Positions 1-5,291 of a DNA stretch of 26,711 nucleotides are shown here, one piece after another (position 1 is the stretch's first letter; each line of letters starts with the position of its first letter). The position numbers and the translations under genes were made by a program. The stretch covers positions 1-26,711 of the IMG/VR virus record IMGVR_UViG_3300046009_004011; one strand, written 5' to 3'. The notes under the pieces are model-generated. The model did no database searches and was not told where the DNA came from. It was given only the letters and a program-made list of their open reading frames with translations. This stretch comes from a virus.

Positions 1-151
1 GGAGGGAGGTGACGACATCTGGGGATTCTGTGCCGCCCGAGAATTGCTGGCCTCTGCGGGCTGTGACTGAGATGCCTGCGGCGGCCATGGATTCCACCCA
101 CGCCTGGGCGGCTTCCCTTTCTCCTCTGGCGCCCTTGGCACGGCTGTTCAT
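1..151 (-). CDS. Holliday-junction-resolvase-like PD-(D/E)xK nuclease, partial
   Basis: Only the first 50 codons are present; the gene runs off the left edge. The start is the ATG at 151, overlapping the stop of the upstream gene as ATGA. The protein begins MNSRAKGARGEREAA and carries RRGQQFSGGTESPDVV at about residues 33-48. This is the N-terminal signature of a phage family annotated as putative Holliday junction resolvase: a basic start, a conserved Glu, then RGQQFSGG..SPDV holding the first catalytic Asp. The E-x-K half of the active site would lie outside the window. Expected role: cutting branched DNA during recombination or packaging. Endonuclease VII lies a few genes upstream in the same string, so the phage may carry two resolvases. 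The family call rests on motif recognition alone. Confidence 0.75.
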   Translation of the reverse strand, partial: MNSRAKGARGEREAAQAWVESMAAAGISVTARRGQQFSGGTESPDVVTSL

Positions 152-384
152 ACCTTCGCCCACCGGAGTTGAACGTGCTTTGCCGTTATGTCGGTCAGTT
201 CCGGGAACTGCTCCCGCACCAGCTTCACCACCTCGGTGGCTGTTTTCTTGTCTAGGACGCGGCCGTTCTGACTAATCCACGTTCCGACCTTGCCGTACTG
301 GCGGAGATCAAAACCAGCGCCACCAGACTCCCACCAGAATTCGATGGTGTAGTTGCTGGTCTTCACGGCGTCACCAGATTTCAT
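148..384 (-). CDS. Small hypothetical phage protein, 78 aa
   Basis: I do not recognise this protein. The start at 384 is well supported by GGAGG six bases upstream. The first half is rich in Trp, Phe and Gly, and the second half has an amphipathic helix around TATEVVKLVREQF. The first 14 bases overlap the end of the SNase-like gene, and its stop overlaps the start of the resolvase-like gene (ATGA), so it is translated as part of the nuclease string. It could be a small accessory protein to one of those enzymes, but nothing in the sequence proves it. Confidence 0.65.
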   Translation of the reverse strand: MKSGDAVKTSNYTIEFWWESGGAGFDLRQYGKVGTWISQNGRVLDKKTATEVVKLVREQFPELTDITAKHVQLRWAKV

Positions 385-754
385 CGGGCTCCTCCGCGTT
401 CATCATTTCTCTGAGGGTGTCGATCAAATGGTTGTCGTAGGCGTCTGCCGCGCCCTGCTGCAACAGGTAAGCGGTCAGGCAGTCGCCCGTCTGCGGGTCT
501 GCGAGGTCGGCCAGAACTCGCCCGTACGCATCCCTGTACCAGTCGTAGCAGAGGAGACGCAGCCGGCCGAAGTCGGCGTGTATTTCGATCCAGTCAATGA
601 TGTGCTGCTTGGCGCTTTCATCGCACTTCACTCCGACCAGGGCGATGTACATCGTCACCGACGCCTGCAACTGTGGTACGTGTGTGCGAATCATCAGGGT
701 GTCCGGCCGCGTGACGCGGATGACGGTACAGGTCAGGGAGTGCGGTACATCCAT
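371..754 (-). CDS. Staphylococcal-nuclease-fold protein, probably catalytically degenerate
   Basis: The 127-residue protein has the layout of the thermonuclease (SNase) fold: an early strand TVIRVTRPDTLMI (about residues 10-22), a second strand YIALVGVKCDES (about 36-47), a helix with AKQHIIDWIE, then DAYGRVLADL and a C-terminal AYLLQQGAADAYD helix. Active family members usually read VRLxGIDAPE at the second strand. Here the catalytic Arg position appears as Ala and the metal-binding Asp as Lys, while the later YGR is kept. I infer a nucleic-acid-binding or inactive SNase relative. It overlaps the HNH gene by 22 bases. The start at 754 has AAAAGG directly before it with no clear spacer, so the exact start is less sure. 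Confidence 0.55.
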   Translation of the reverse strand: MDVPHSLTCTVIRVTRPDTLMIRTHVPQLQASVTMYIALVGVKCDESAKQHIIDWIEIHADFGRLRLLCYDWYRDAYGRVLADLADPQTGDCLTAYLLQQGAADAYDNHLIDTLREMMNAEEPDEIW

Positions 755-1137
755 CCTTTTACATTGCGTTCCCGTTGCGCAGCGTACTCAGCGGGAAGCG
801 ACTCCGGTTCGTAGCCCAGGTGTTTCTTCCTCTTCAAAGAGGCAAGGTAAGAGGGGTCGTAGTTCTCTGGATCTGACTCCTGCTTGCAGCCCAGCAACAC
901 GCCCTTGGTGATGTCGGGAAGGTTGGTCACCTTGCTGCCTGAATGGTGGACGGTGTGACAGTTGGAACAGAGGGTCAACAGGCAACGCCTGTCATGCACA
1001 CGGCCGGCACCCTGCACCAGATGATGTATCTCCATACGCCTTCTCATATCTGACTCAGGCCACCAACACACCGAGCAAGATCGAAACTGGGCTGCGAACT
1101 CCTGGAGCGTGAGCTTGTCTTTCTTGGTCAGAGGCAC
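733..1137 (-). CDS. HNH endonuclease
   Basis: This 134-residue protein carries a zinc-type HNH module: CSVC near residues 21-24, MEIHHLVQG near 35-43, and LLTLCSNCHTVHHSG near 53-67. The pairs of cysteines suggest a structural zinc, and the HH and CH..H segments are the metal-dependent nicking or cleaving site. The usual Asn before the LC..CH segment appears as Cys (RRCLLTLC), so activity should not be assumed. The start is GTG at 1137, with GGAG eight bases upstream. It overlaps the endonuclease VII gene by 10 bases. A free-standing homing-type HNH and a packaging-associated HNH are both possible; the tight operon position favours a phage-integral role. Confidence 0.75.
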   Translation of the reverse strand: MPLTKKDKLTLQEFAAQFRSCSVCWWPESDMRRRMEIHHLVQGAGRVHDRRCLLTLCSNCHTVHHSGSKVTNLPDITKGVLLGCKQESDPENYDPSYLASLKRKKHLGYEPESLPAEYAAQRERNVKGWMYRTP

Positions 1138-1511
1138 GCATGCTGCTCCGCGTGAAAGTCACGGTATGCGATGGCCCTGGCCAACCATTCTTTGTCATCG
1201 ATGCCGCCCATGCGGTTGTTGCATGTGACACACAGGATGTCTCTGAACTTTCCGGTCGAAGGCGCGTGGTCAAACTGTTTCTCGCTGCTCCGATTCAGTG
1301 GCCGTGGGCAGAGATAGCACTTGTCCTTCTGCAAGTGGAACAGCACCTCTTCCAGCGTGAGCTTGTACTTGCTGCAACGGAACTTCAGCCGGTTGTAAGG
1401 CCGAGCGCACGGCTTGCACCAACCGTGCAGCTTGCCCTTGCTCCGATAGAACATCGACACAGACAGCGTCTTCTTGCACTTACTGCAAGTCTTTAGCAGT
1501 TCTGCAATCAC
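1128..1511 (-). CDS. Recombination endonuclease VII family protein
   Basis: The 127-residue protein starts with a zinc-ribbon-like CSKC...WCKPC (about residues 9-34). The endonuclease VII core follows: CYLCPRPLN, FDHAPSTGKFRDILC and CVTCNNRMGGIDD. The C-x2-C pair, the D-H before a TGK.R..LC segment, and the C-x2-C-N ending match the T4 gp49 fold, in which Asp-His and the Asn after the last cysteine form the active site. Such enzymes resolve four-way junctions and mismatched DNA before packaging. The start is GTG at 1511 behind AGGTGAG with short spacing, and it is the first gene after the promoter described here. Confidence 0.8.
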   Translation of the reverse strand: MIAELLKTCSKCKKTLSVSMFYRSKGKLHGWCKPCARPYNRLKFRCSKYKLTLEEVLFHLQKDKCYLCPRPLNRSSEKQFDHAPSTGKFRDILCVTCNNRMGGIDDKEWLARAIAYRDFHAEQHACL

Positions 1512-1518
1512 AACTCAC

Positions 1519-1538
1519 CTACCGTTGTCCCCCGGTAG
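1519..1538 (-). promoter_or_regulatory. Inverted repeat in leader of the nuclease operon
   Basis: CTACCG at 1519-1524 pairs with CGGTAG at 1533-1538 around an 8-base loop. On the minus strand the second arm runs into the AGGTGAG ribosome site of the endonuclease VII gene. The repeat could act as a leader hairpin that masks translation, or as an operator. Only the symmetry is seen; the role is inferred. Confidence 0.35.
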
Positions 1539-1546
1539 ATGCGATC

Positions 1547-1576
1547 AGTGTAACAGAATACGTGGACGTTTGTCCA
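1547..1576 (-). promoter_or_regulatory. Sigma70-like promoter with overlapping palindrome
   Basis: On the minus strand TGGACA (complement of 1571-1576) is followed by an 18-base spacer and TACACT (complement of 1547-1552), with TG in the extended -10 position. A palindrome TGGAC-N4-GTCCA at 1563-1576 covers the -35 box, as an operator would. It lies immediately after the stop of the secreted-protein gene and before the endonuclease VII gene, one of the few real gaps on the minus strand. It would drive the nuclease string leftward. Confidence 0.45.
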
Positions 1577-1579
1577 GCG

Positions 1580-2203
1580 TCAGTCAAAGCGCGCCGATGT
1601 CAACCGATCCCACTCGGGGATGGTGGCGCGGCAGTCGTTTGCAATTCCTCGGCAGAAGCCGACAAGTACCGAGGAATCGTAGTTGGGCACTTGCTTTGCC
1701 ATGTCGCACAAAACTTGTGAGTAGTCGGCCATGGTGGCGCAGTACACGTTCGTCTCCCGCCTCCGATCCCAACCAAGTTCTTTTCTGATCTGCGATCCGC
1801 GGAGGTAGGCGACCCACTCATCGCAGAGCATCAGTGGCTGCGCTTGCCAGTACGGGTCTGCACCTTGCGTGCGATATGTCTCATAGATTTTCCCGCGCTT
1901 GTTGATCGGTATGCGCCGGAAGACCTGTTCTGTGAGAATGGGTGGAGTGGGGATGTATTCCATCCGCCCGCCGAGCATGTAGATGCCGTGGTAGCCGGGC
2001 CTGCCGCGGGCCAGGAAGTGCGATCCCTCATGCCCCCAGGTGATGGGGCAGTCGTCTCGGGCATCGGAGTCCCGCGGCAGTCGGGAAATGATGTCTCGGA
2101 GGGTGGCCGGCAGTTCCGGCGGGGCATTCCACAGGACGGGCCTCTCGTCGGCCCAGGCGACCAGGGATGACGCGGCAAGTAAGAAAGGCCAGATTCCCCG
2201 CAC
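1580..2203 (-). CDS. Predicted secreted HExxH zinc-metallopeptidase-like protein
   Basis: The 207-residue protein opens with a likely signal peptide (MRGIWPFLLAASSLVAWA, cleavage before DERPV). Near residue 57 it has ITWGHEGSHFL, an HExxH zinc-binding motif, and about 70 residues later LMLCDEWVAYLRG, whose Glu could be the third zinc ligand. Six cysteines in the mature part could form disulfides in an exported protein. I recall planctomycete and phage proteins of similar layout (T-W-x-H-E-x-T-H, then a G-R segment, then D-E-W-x-A-Y); this is memory, not a search. Substrate and role are unknown: lysis, entry or host-surface modification are all possible. The start is GTG at 2203, the first start after an in-frame TAG, without a clear ribosome site. 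Confidence 0.6.
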   Translation of the reverse strand: MRGIWPFLLAASSLVAWADERPVLWNAPPELPATLRDIISRLPRDSDARDDCPITWGHEGSHFLARGRPGYHGIYMLGGRMEYIPTPPILTEQVFRRIPINKRGKIYETYRTQGADPYWQAQPLMLCDEWVAYLRGSQIRKELGWDRRRETNVYCATMADYSQVLCDMAKQVPNYDSSVLVGFCRGIANDCRATIPEWDRLTSARFD

Positions 2204-2254
2204 ACTGAACTAGTGTCCATCTGAGGCCCCTGGCGTGCGTTTACAGGCCAGCCG

Positions 2255-2896
2255 TCACCGCGGGCTATCCCCACCCGTCCCGGCACCTGAACGGCCGTCC
2301 ACGGGGCTGTAAAAAAGCCTGGAGTCATTTGACACATCCCAGGAGGAATCCTCTGCCTGCCAGACCTCCTCCTGCACCCGGTAGCCCTGGCCCCGCGGGT
2401 CGGGGTTTGAGCCGATGAAGTAGGCGTCCCGCCACGCCACCCGGTTGGTCGGCAGGGCGCACAGGTTCCCGTCCTCCAAGGCCAGGACATGGGCGCACTT
2501 GTTCTGCTCGGGCCGCTGGGTCCAGCCGGGGTGGGCTGGAGAGTCCGGCAGCCAGTCCACGGTGAACAGGTACACACCGTTGCGCGGCGCGGATCGCAAG
2601 TAGCAGATCGCCTCATGCTCCTGGAGGTAGCGAAAGACATGGACCATGGGCGTGAAGGAGAAGCAATCCCACAACTGGCAATCGCCCAGCGCAATCTCCG
2701 GCGCTTCCGGCTCTAGGCAGATCGCATGGATCGGCACGTTGCGATAGTGCGCGCCGCTCTTCAGCATCACATGGAAGCCCAGGCAGCGGCCGGGTGTGGA
2801 TTGGATGGCAAAGGCGTAGCCTTCCTCCACACCGGTGCGTTCGGAGATGAACGCCCGGCGAACCCAGCATCGCAAGTATGGGATGTCACTGTTCAT
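2255..2896 (-). CDS. Conserved phage protein of unknown function, 213 aa
   Basis: Residues 1-160 form a compact aromatic and cysteine-rich domain with DIPYLRCWVRRAF at the start, LGFHVMLKSGAHYRNVPIHA near 38-57, QLWDCFSF near 74-81, and VYLFTVDWL followed by KCAHVLALEDGNLCALPTNR. I recognise this pattern as a protein recurrent in phage genomes, but no function is known to me. It has no signal peptide or membrane segment. Its first 11 bases overlap the upstream coiled-coil gene. A 51-base gap without visible signals separates its stop from the secreted HExxH gene. Confidence 0.65.
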   Translation of the reverse strand: MNSDIPYLRCWVRRAFISERTGVEEGYAFAIQSTPGRCLGFHVMLKSGAHYRNVPIHAICLEPEAPEIALGDCQLWDCFSFTPMVHVFRYLQEHEAICYLRSAPRNGVYLFTVDWLPDSPAHPGWTQRPEQNKCAHVLALEDGNLCALPTNRVAWRDAYFIGSNPDPRGQGYRVQEEVWQAEDSSWDVSNDSRLFYSPVDGRSGAGTGGDSPR

Positions 2897-3134
2897 CGGG
2901 GACCGTCACCGGCATCCCGTGGCGGAGGTTGTAGATTTCGTCGCTGCTCGCCTTGGCGATGTACACGTAGTCGTCTATGAGCTTGCGAAGGCGTCGGATC
3001 TCCAGCCGCATCGCCTCCACATCTGCCGCAGCGTCCTTCATCAACGCCACCGCAGGCTCGGGCTCCGGCAGTTCGTCTTCGATGCTTCTCGTCCACGCAT
3101 CCAAACGTGCGACGATGTCAGTAGGGGTATCCAT
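2886..3134 (-). CDS. Small coiled-coil protein, 82 aa
   Basis: The start at 3134 has GGAGG nine bases upstream. The middle of the protein (about residues 32-65, including AADVEAMRLEIRRLRKLIDD) is strongly helical with heptad spacing of Leu, Ile and Val, typical of a short coiled coil. The N-terminus is acidic. No known family is recognised. It overlaps the following 213-residue gene by 11 bases and belongs to the string of very small genes. Confidence 0.6.
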   Translation of the reverse strand: MDTPTDIVARLDAWTRSIEDELPEPEPAVALMKDAAADVEAMRLEIRRLRKLIDDYVYIAKASSDEIYNLRHGMPVTVPDEQ

Positions 3135-3204
3135 GTTCCGGGTCCTCCGAGTATTCGCCGTCCGATTCGTCGCTAAACCATGGCGGAACGTCAGGGAGTG
3201 TCAC
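3118..3204 (-). CDS. Possible 28-aa acidic peptide
   Basis: A GTG start at 3204 lies eight bases after GGAG and gives a 28-residue acidic peptide beginning VTLPDVPPW and rich in Asp, Glu, Ser and Tyr. Its stop overlaps the start of the 82-residue gene by 17 bases. It fills the only real gap between the neighbouring small genes. The LPDVPP stretch also occurs at the start of the 53-residue gene at 3573-3734, which argues that it is read. No function can be given. Confidence 0.4.
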   Translation of the reverse strand: MTLPDVPPWFSDESDGEYSEDPEHGYPY

Positions 3205-3243
3205 TTCGTCCGCTCCAGCAGCCCCCGCTGATCCTTGGCGTTC

Positions 3244-3576
3244 TCACTCAAATCTGGCGAGCAGTGCCGCCATAACGTCCGACCGAATCCGGTCTGCCTT
3301 TTTCCCCGAAAGCCGCACAATTGCCGCAGCGTAGCCAATCGCCTCGCGCTCCTCAGCCGTCAACGCTCCATCGCGTTTGCCGCCAAGCGAGTCCGGCTCT
3401 GGCGCTATGTCCGCCTCCCATGCTATTCCAGCCTTGTTTAGTGCGTCCCTGTGCTGACGGCAGCATTGGTTCCATTTGATCCCCGCGAAGTTGCCCGGAA
3501 GGATTTGACCCGGAACGATGACAGCGCCGCGAGAACCAAGCGATGCAACGGACGGCCCTGCTATGTCATGTGTCAT
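3244..3576 (-). CDS. Hypothetical protein, 110 aa
   Basis: The ATG at 3576 overlaps the upstream stop as ATGA. The N-terminal half is Gly- and Pro-rich with ILPGNFAGIKWNQCCRQH. The C-terminal half is helical, with LTAEEREAIGYAAAIVRLSGKKADRI. There is no signal peptide and no motif I recognise. It could be a small DNA-metabolism or structural accessory protein. It is well supported as a coding gene by its coupling to its neighbours. Confidence 0.6.
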   Translation of the reverse strand: MTHDIAGPSVASLGSRGAVIVPGQILPGNFAGIKWNQCCRQHRDALNKAGIAWEADIAPEPDSLGGKRDGALTAEEREAIGYAAAIVRLSGKKADRIRSDVMAALLARFE

Positions 3577-3734
3577 GGTTGAGTCCTCCGGTGGCCGCCG
3601 TTGATCTTCCGTGTTCTTTGTGTCTCACTTTTTGCCCAAAAGTGATCGACAACGTCGGTTGATGCTAACAGGTGCAACCCTGCCTCCAGATCGCAGCCCA
3701 CGCATGGTGGAACGTCGGGGAGTTGCTCGTTCAT
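3573..3734 (-). CDS. Hypothetical protein, 53 aa
   Basis: The frame is open up to 3815, but the ATG at 3734 is preferred because it overlaps the stop of the membrane-protein gene as ATGA, the standard junction in this region. The protein begins MNEQLPDVPPCVGCDLEAG, with a CxxC pair, and ends in a basic tail. The LPDVPP motif and about 21 bases of DNA around it recur at 3179-3199. No family is recognised. Confidence 0.5.
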   Translation of the reverse strand: MNEQLPDVPPCVGCDLEAGLHLLASTDVVDHFWAKSETQRTRKINGGHRRTQP

Positions 3735-3874
3735 TTCACAGCCATCCACAGTCCGATGTTTGCCAGCGCGTAGCCGAAGTAGGTCCATGCCATTGGCAAG
3801 TTTCCACGCCCCCACTGCTCGCCGGAAACGTAGGCGTAGATGATTCCAGTGAGGATGATCAGCGGTCCTGACAT
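3731..3874 (-). CDS. Small membrane protein, 47 aa
   Basis: The start at 3874 has a clear GGAGG seven bases upstream. The peptide has two hydrophobic stretches: PLIILTGIIYAYV near residues 4-16, and MAWTYFGYALANIGLWMAV near 28-46, separated by a short polar loop with GEQWGRGNLP. This would make a two-helix hairpin in the inner membrane. Such peptides are common in phages, and some are holin-like or superinfection-related, but that is not shown here. It overlaps the upstream coiled-coil gene by 16 bases and the next gene as ATGA. Confidence 0.65.
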   Translation of the reverse strand: MSGPLIILTGIIYAYVSGEQWGRGNLPMAWTYFGYALANIGLWMAVK

Positions 3875-3993
3875 TTCATTTCCTCCAATAACTTGGTCAG
3901 CACTTTGTGCAGATGCTCCAGGTCACGCTGGAGTCTGGTCACCGTGTCCTTCAGCGAATCGAACTCATAGGTGTCGGGAACTTTTACGGTCAT
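3859..3993 (-). CDS. Small coiled-coil protein, 44 aa
   Basis: The ATG at 3993 follows GGGGTGATGC, which lies inside the 20-bp repeat and can serve as the ribosome site. After MTVKVPDTYEFDSL the protein is one amphipathic helix (TVTRLQRDLEHLHKVLTKLL) with heptad hydrophobics. It resembles in design the 46-residue coiled-coil ORF at 4082-4222, though the sequences are not clearly related. Its 3' end contains the GGAGG of the membrane-protein gene, so translation of the two is probably coupled. Confidence 0.55.
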   Translation of the reverse strand: MTVKVPDTYEFDSLKDTVTRLQRDLEHLHKVLTKLLEEMKCQDR

Positions 3994-4008
3994 GCATCAC
4001 CCCATGTG
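3989..4008. repeat. 20-bp direct repeat, copy 1
   Basis: This exact copy of CACATGGGGTGATGCATGAC (minus-strand reading) is shared with 4081-4100. It spans the stop of the 30-residue membrane peptide, a GGGGTG ribosome-site-like stretch and the start codon of the 44-residue gene. Both copies encode the end Q-H-M-G-stop in one frame and the start M-T-V in another. Confidence 0.8.
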
Positions 4009-4089
4009 CTGCCTTGCGCCCCCCGGGGCGTATTGAAAAACAAACAAAAAACCAGTGATTGCAAATATGAACAGGGCACCGTCATGCAT
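3997..4089 (-). CDS. Possible 30-aa single-span membrane peptide
   Basis: The ATG at 4089 overlaps the stop of the upstream frame as TGATG. The peptide has one hydrophobic stretch, ALFIFAITGFLFVF, followed by a polar tail ending ARQHMG. A second start at 4085, in another frame, would give a different 31-residue hydrophobic peptide ending in the same region (MTVPCSYLQ...). I prefer the first frame for its cleaner membrane segment. Either way a short hydrophobic peptide is encoded between two coiled-coil ORFs. Confidence 0.4.
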   Translation of the reverse strand: MHDGALFIFAITGFLFVFQYAPGGARQHMG

Positions 4090-4100
4090 CACCCCATGTG
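4081..4100. repeat. 20-bp direct repeat, copy 2
   Basis: Identical to 3989-4008 and in the same context: a stop codon, GGGGTGATG, and overlapping starts. The bases just beyond the repeat differ between copies only at third positions of the M-T-V codons (ACG/ACC, GTG/GTA), which suggests that frame was once under protein-level selection. Confidence 0.8.
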
Positions 4101-4222
4101 TTGACAAGTCTTTCCCGCAAGCGGGCTATCTCCGACTCCAGGGAGCGGACAAGCGCGCGGAGCGTACGTATCTCGTCTCTCAGTTTCGCCTCCTCCTCCG
4201 CACAGGAATCCGGTGTCTCCAT
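4082..4222 (-). CDS. Overlapping coiled-coil ORF, 46 aa
   Basis: In a different frame from the nuclease, an ATG at 4222 opens a 46-residue frame with strong coiled-coil character: EEEAKLRDEIRTLRALVRSL followed by ESEIARLRERL. It ends at 4082 with an 8-base overlap of the membrane-peptide start (ATGCATGA). The nuclease frame over the same bases gives a Gly-, Cys- and Pro-rich tail that looks unselected. This makes the coiled-coil frame the better coding candidate here. No strong ribosome site is visible before it, so coupling to the nuclease gene is likely. Confidence 0.5.
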   Translation of the reverse strand: METPDSCAEEEAKLRDEIRTLRALVRSLESEIARLRERLVNTWGDA

Positions 4223-4706
4223 CGACGAGGTCCAAGAAGCTCTGAGGGAAGATCAGGTTGGTGAGTTGCGTTGCCGGTCGCAGGAATTTCTTTGGGCAAG
4301 CCAGGACTTTGACCTCATGGTTGCGACCGCGGTCGAAGGTCGTCGCCTCCTGCCACTCGTCCGTTCTGTCCAGCGTGGTGAGCCAACACCACTGGCCCGT
4401 GGGCCTAGACATGTACACGTAGATGAGGTGCTTGTAGGGCTCGCGCTCCATCCCGCGGATGTCATCGATGAACACCGTGTCGTACGGGTAATCTTTTGGC
4501 GATGTGAACGACAGCGACCGCTCTTTGATTTCCACGCTGAACAGGCAAACCGCATCGGGCGTCTCAACGTGGATGGTTTTCGGATTAGCCTTGGCGACGA
4601 CAATCTTCTTGCCGTGACCGACGCACAGACCTTGTGTCCGTAGCGATTCGACCCAGCGGCGCTCGGCCGCGTGGCCCTCACGCAACGAATGGCTGAAGGA
4701 CCGCAT
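4089..4706 (-). CDS. PD-(D/E)xK nuclease-like protein with an odd C-terminal tail
   Basis: Residues (from the ATG at 4706) include an early helix REGHAAERRWVESLRTQG, then HVETPDAVCLF and FSVEIKERSLSF. The order E...PD...ExK fits the PD-(D/E)xK nuclease core. The middle part, with YDTVFIDDIRGM and LIYVYMSRPTGQWCWL, resembles a compact restriction-like nuclease domain. The frame is open to a GTG at 4754, but the ATG at 4706 lies 11 bases after GGAG and is preferred. The last 45 or so residues (after SFLDLVDGD) run over the coiled-coil ORF in another frame and look like read-through. A lost stop or a frameshift near 4220 is possible. Confidence 0.6.
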   Translation of the reverse strand: MRSFSHSLREGHAAERRWVESLRTQGLCVGHGKKIVVAKANPKTIHVETPDAVCLFSVEIKERSLSFTSPKDYPYDTVFIDDIRGMEREPYKHLIYVYMSRPTGQWCWLTTLDRTDEWQEATTFDRGRNHEVKVLACPKKFLRPATQLTNLIFPQSFLDLVDGDTGFLCGGGGETERRDTYAPRACPLPGVGDSPLAGKTCQHMG

Positions 4707-5247
4707 GCTTTGGATCGCTCCATCGGTACGCCCGTATCCCAGAACGCGGCCCACCGCGGTCTGTTACGCGCGTGCTTACCGCACGCAGCTCCGCTGCGCG
4801 CTTTGCAATCTGCCTGGGAGTGGGGTCCTCGGGCTGGCAGTCCGGGTCCGGCCATTCCAAGCAAGACGGTAGGTATTCCTCGGCGCGGATTTCATCTCGC
4901 TGCGCGCGGACGATTGACGCCCACCTCAGCGACCGGCCGAAAATCTCTGCGATGTCACAGTCCTCCATGCCGGGGTCCCACATCACGCAGGCCGCAAGCC
5001 GCTCAGGACTCACACCGAATCGGTAACGAAGGATCTTGCACACGCCGTTGACCTGACCCCACTCCAAGGACAAGTCGTCAGCGACCTTCCGACTGCTCTC
5101 GCCGTTGATCAGCACTCGCCTTCGCAGATCGTCTGCGAAACCACATGCGTGGATTAAGCGCGGCGAGAAGCCATCGGAGAGCGCGGCGAAGGCGCCCAGG
5201 CTTCTGTGGAGTGCGGGCGAAGCGTTGGGGAAAAGCGTGCGGGACAT
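4678..5247 (-). CDS. Predicted helix-turn-helix DNA-binding protein
   Basis: The ATG at 5247 follows GGAGG closely, and the gene starts 44 bases after the replication gene. Residues about 40-70 (DLRRRVLINGESSRKVADDL) read like a helix-turn-helix, and a second such unit may follow at DCDIAEIFGRSLRWASIVR (about 96-114). The C-terminus (TPRQIAKRAAELRA) could be a third helix with the turn. It may be a regulator of the early genes or a small-terminase-like protein; position beside replication genes favours a regulator. I do not recognise the family. Confidence 0.5.
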   Translation of the reverse strand: MSRTLFPNASPALHRSLGAFAALSDGFSPRLIHACGFADDLRRRVLINGESSRKVADDLSLEWGQVNGVCKILRYRFGVSPERLAACVMWDPGMEDCDIAEIFGRSLRWASIVRAQRDEIRAEEYLPSCLEWPDPDCQPEDPTPRQIAKRAAELRAVSTRVTDRGGPRSGIRAYRWSDPKHAVLQPFVA

Positions 5248-5291
5248 CGAAAACCTCCGTGATGACTTGTGTGGTCTCTGGCAGCAGCAGA

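Noticed and set aside
1831-2694. 287-residue minus-strand frame across two genes
   Set aside because: It covers the 213-residue and secreted-protein genes in another frame, with Pro/Arg/Ser/Cys-rich sequence lacking any domain.
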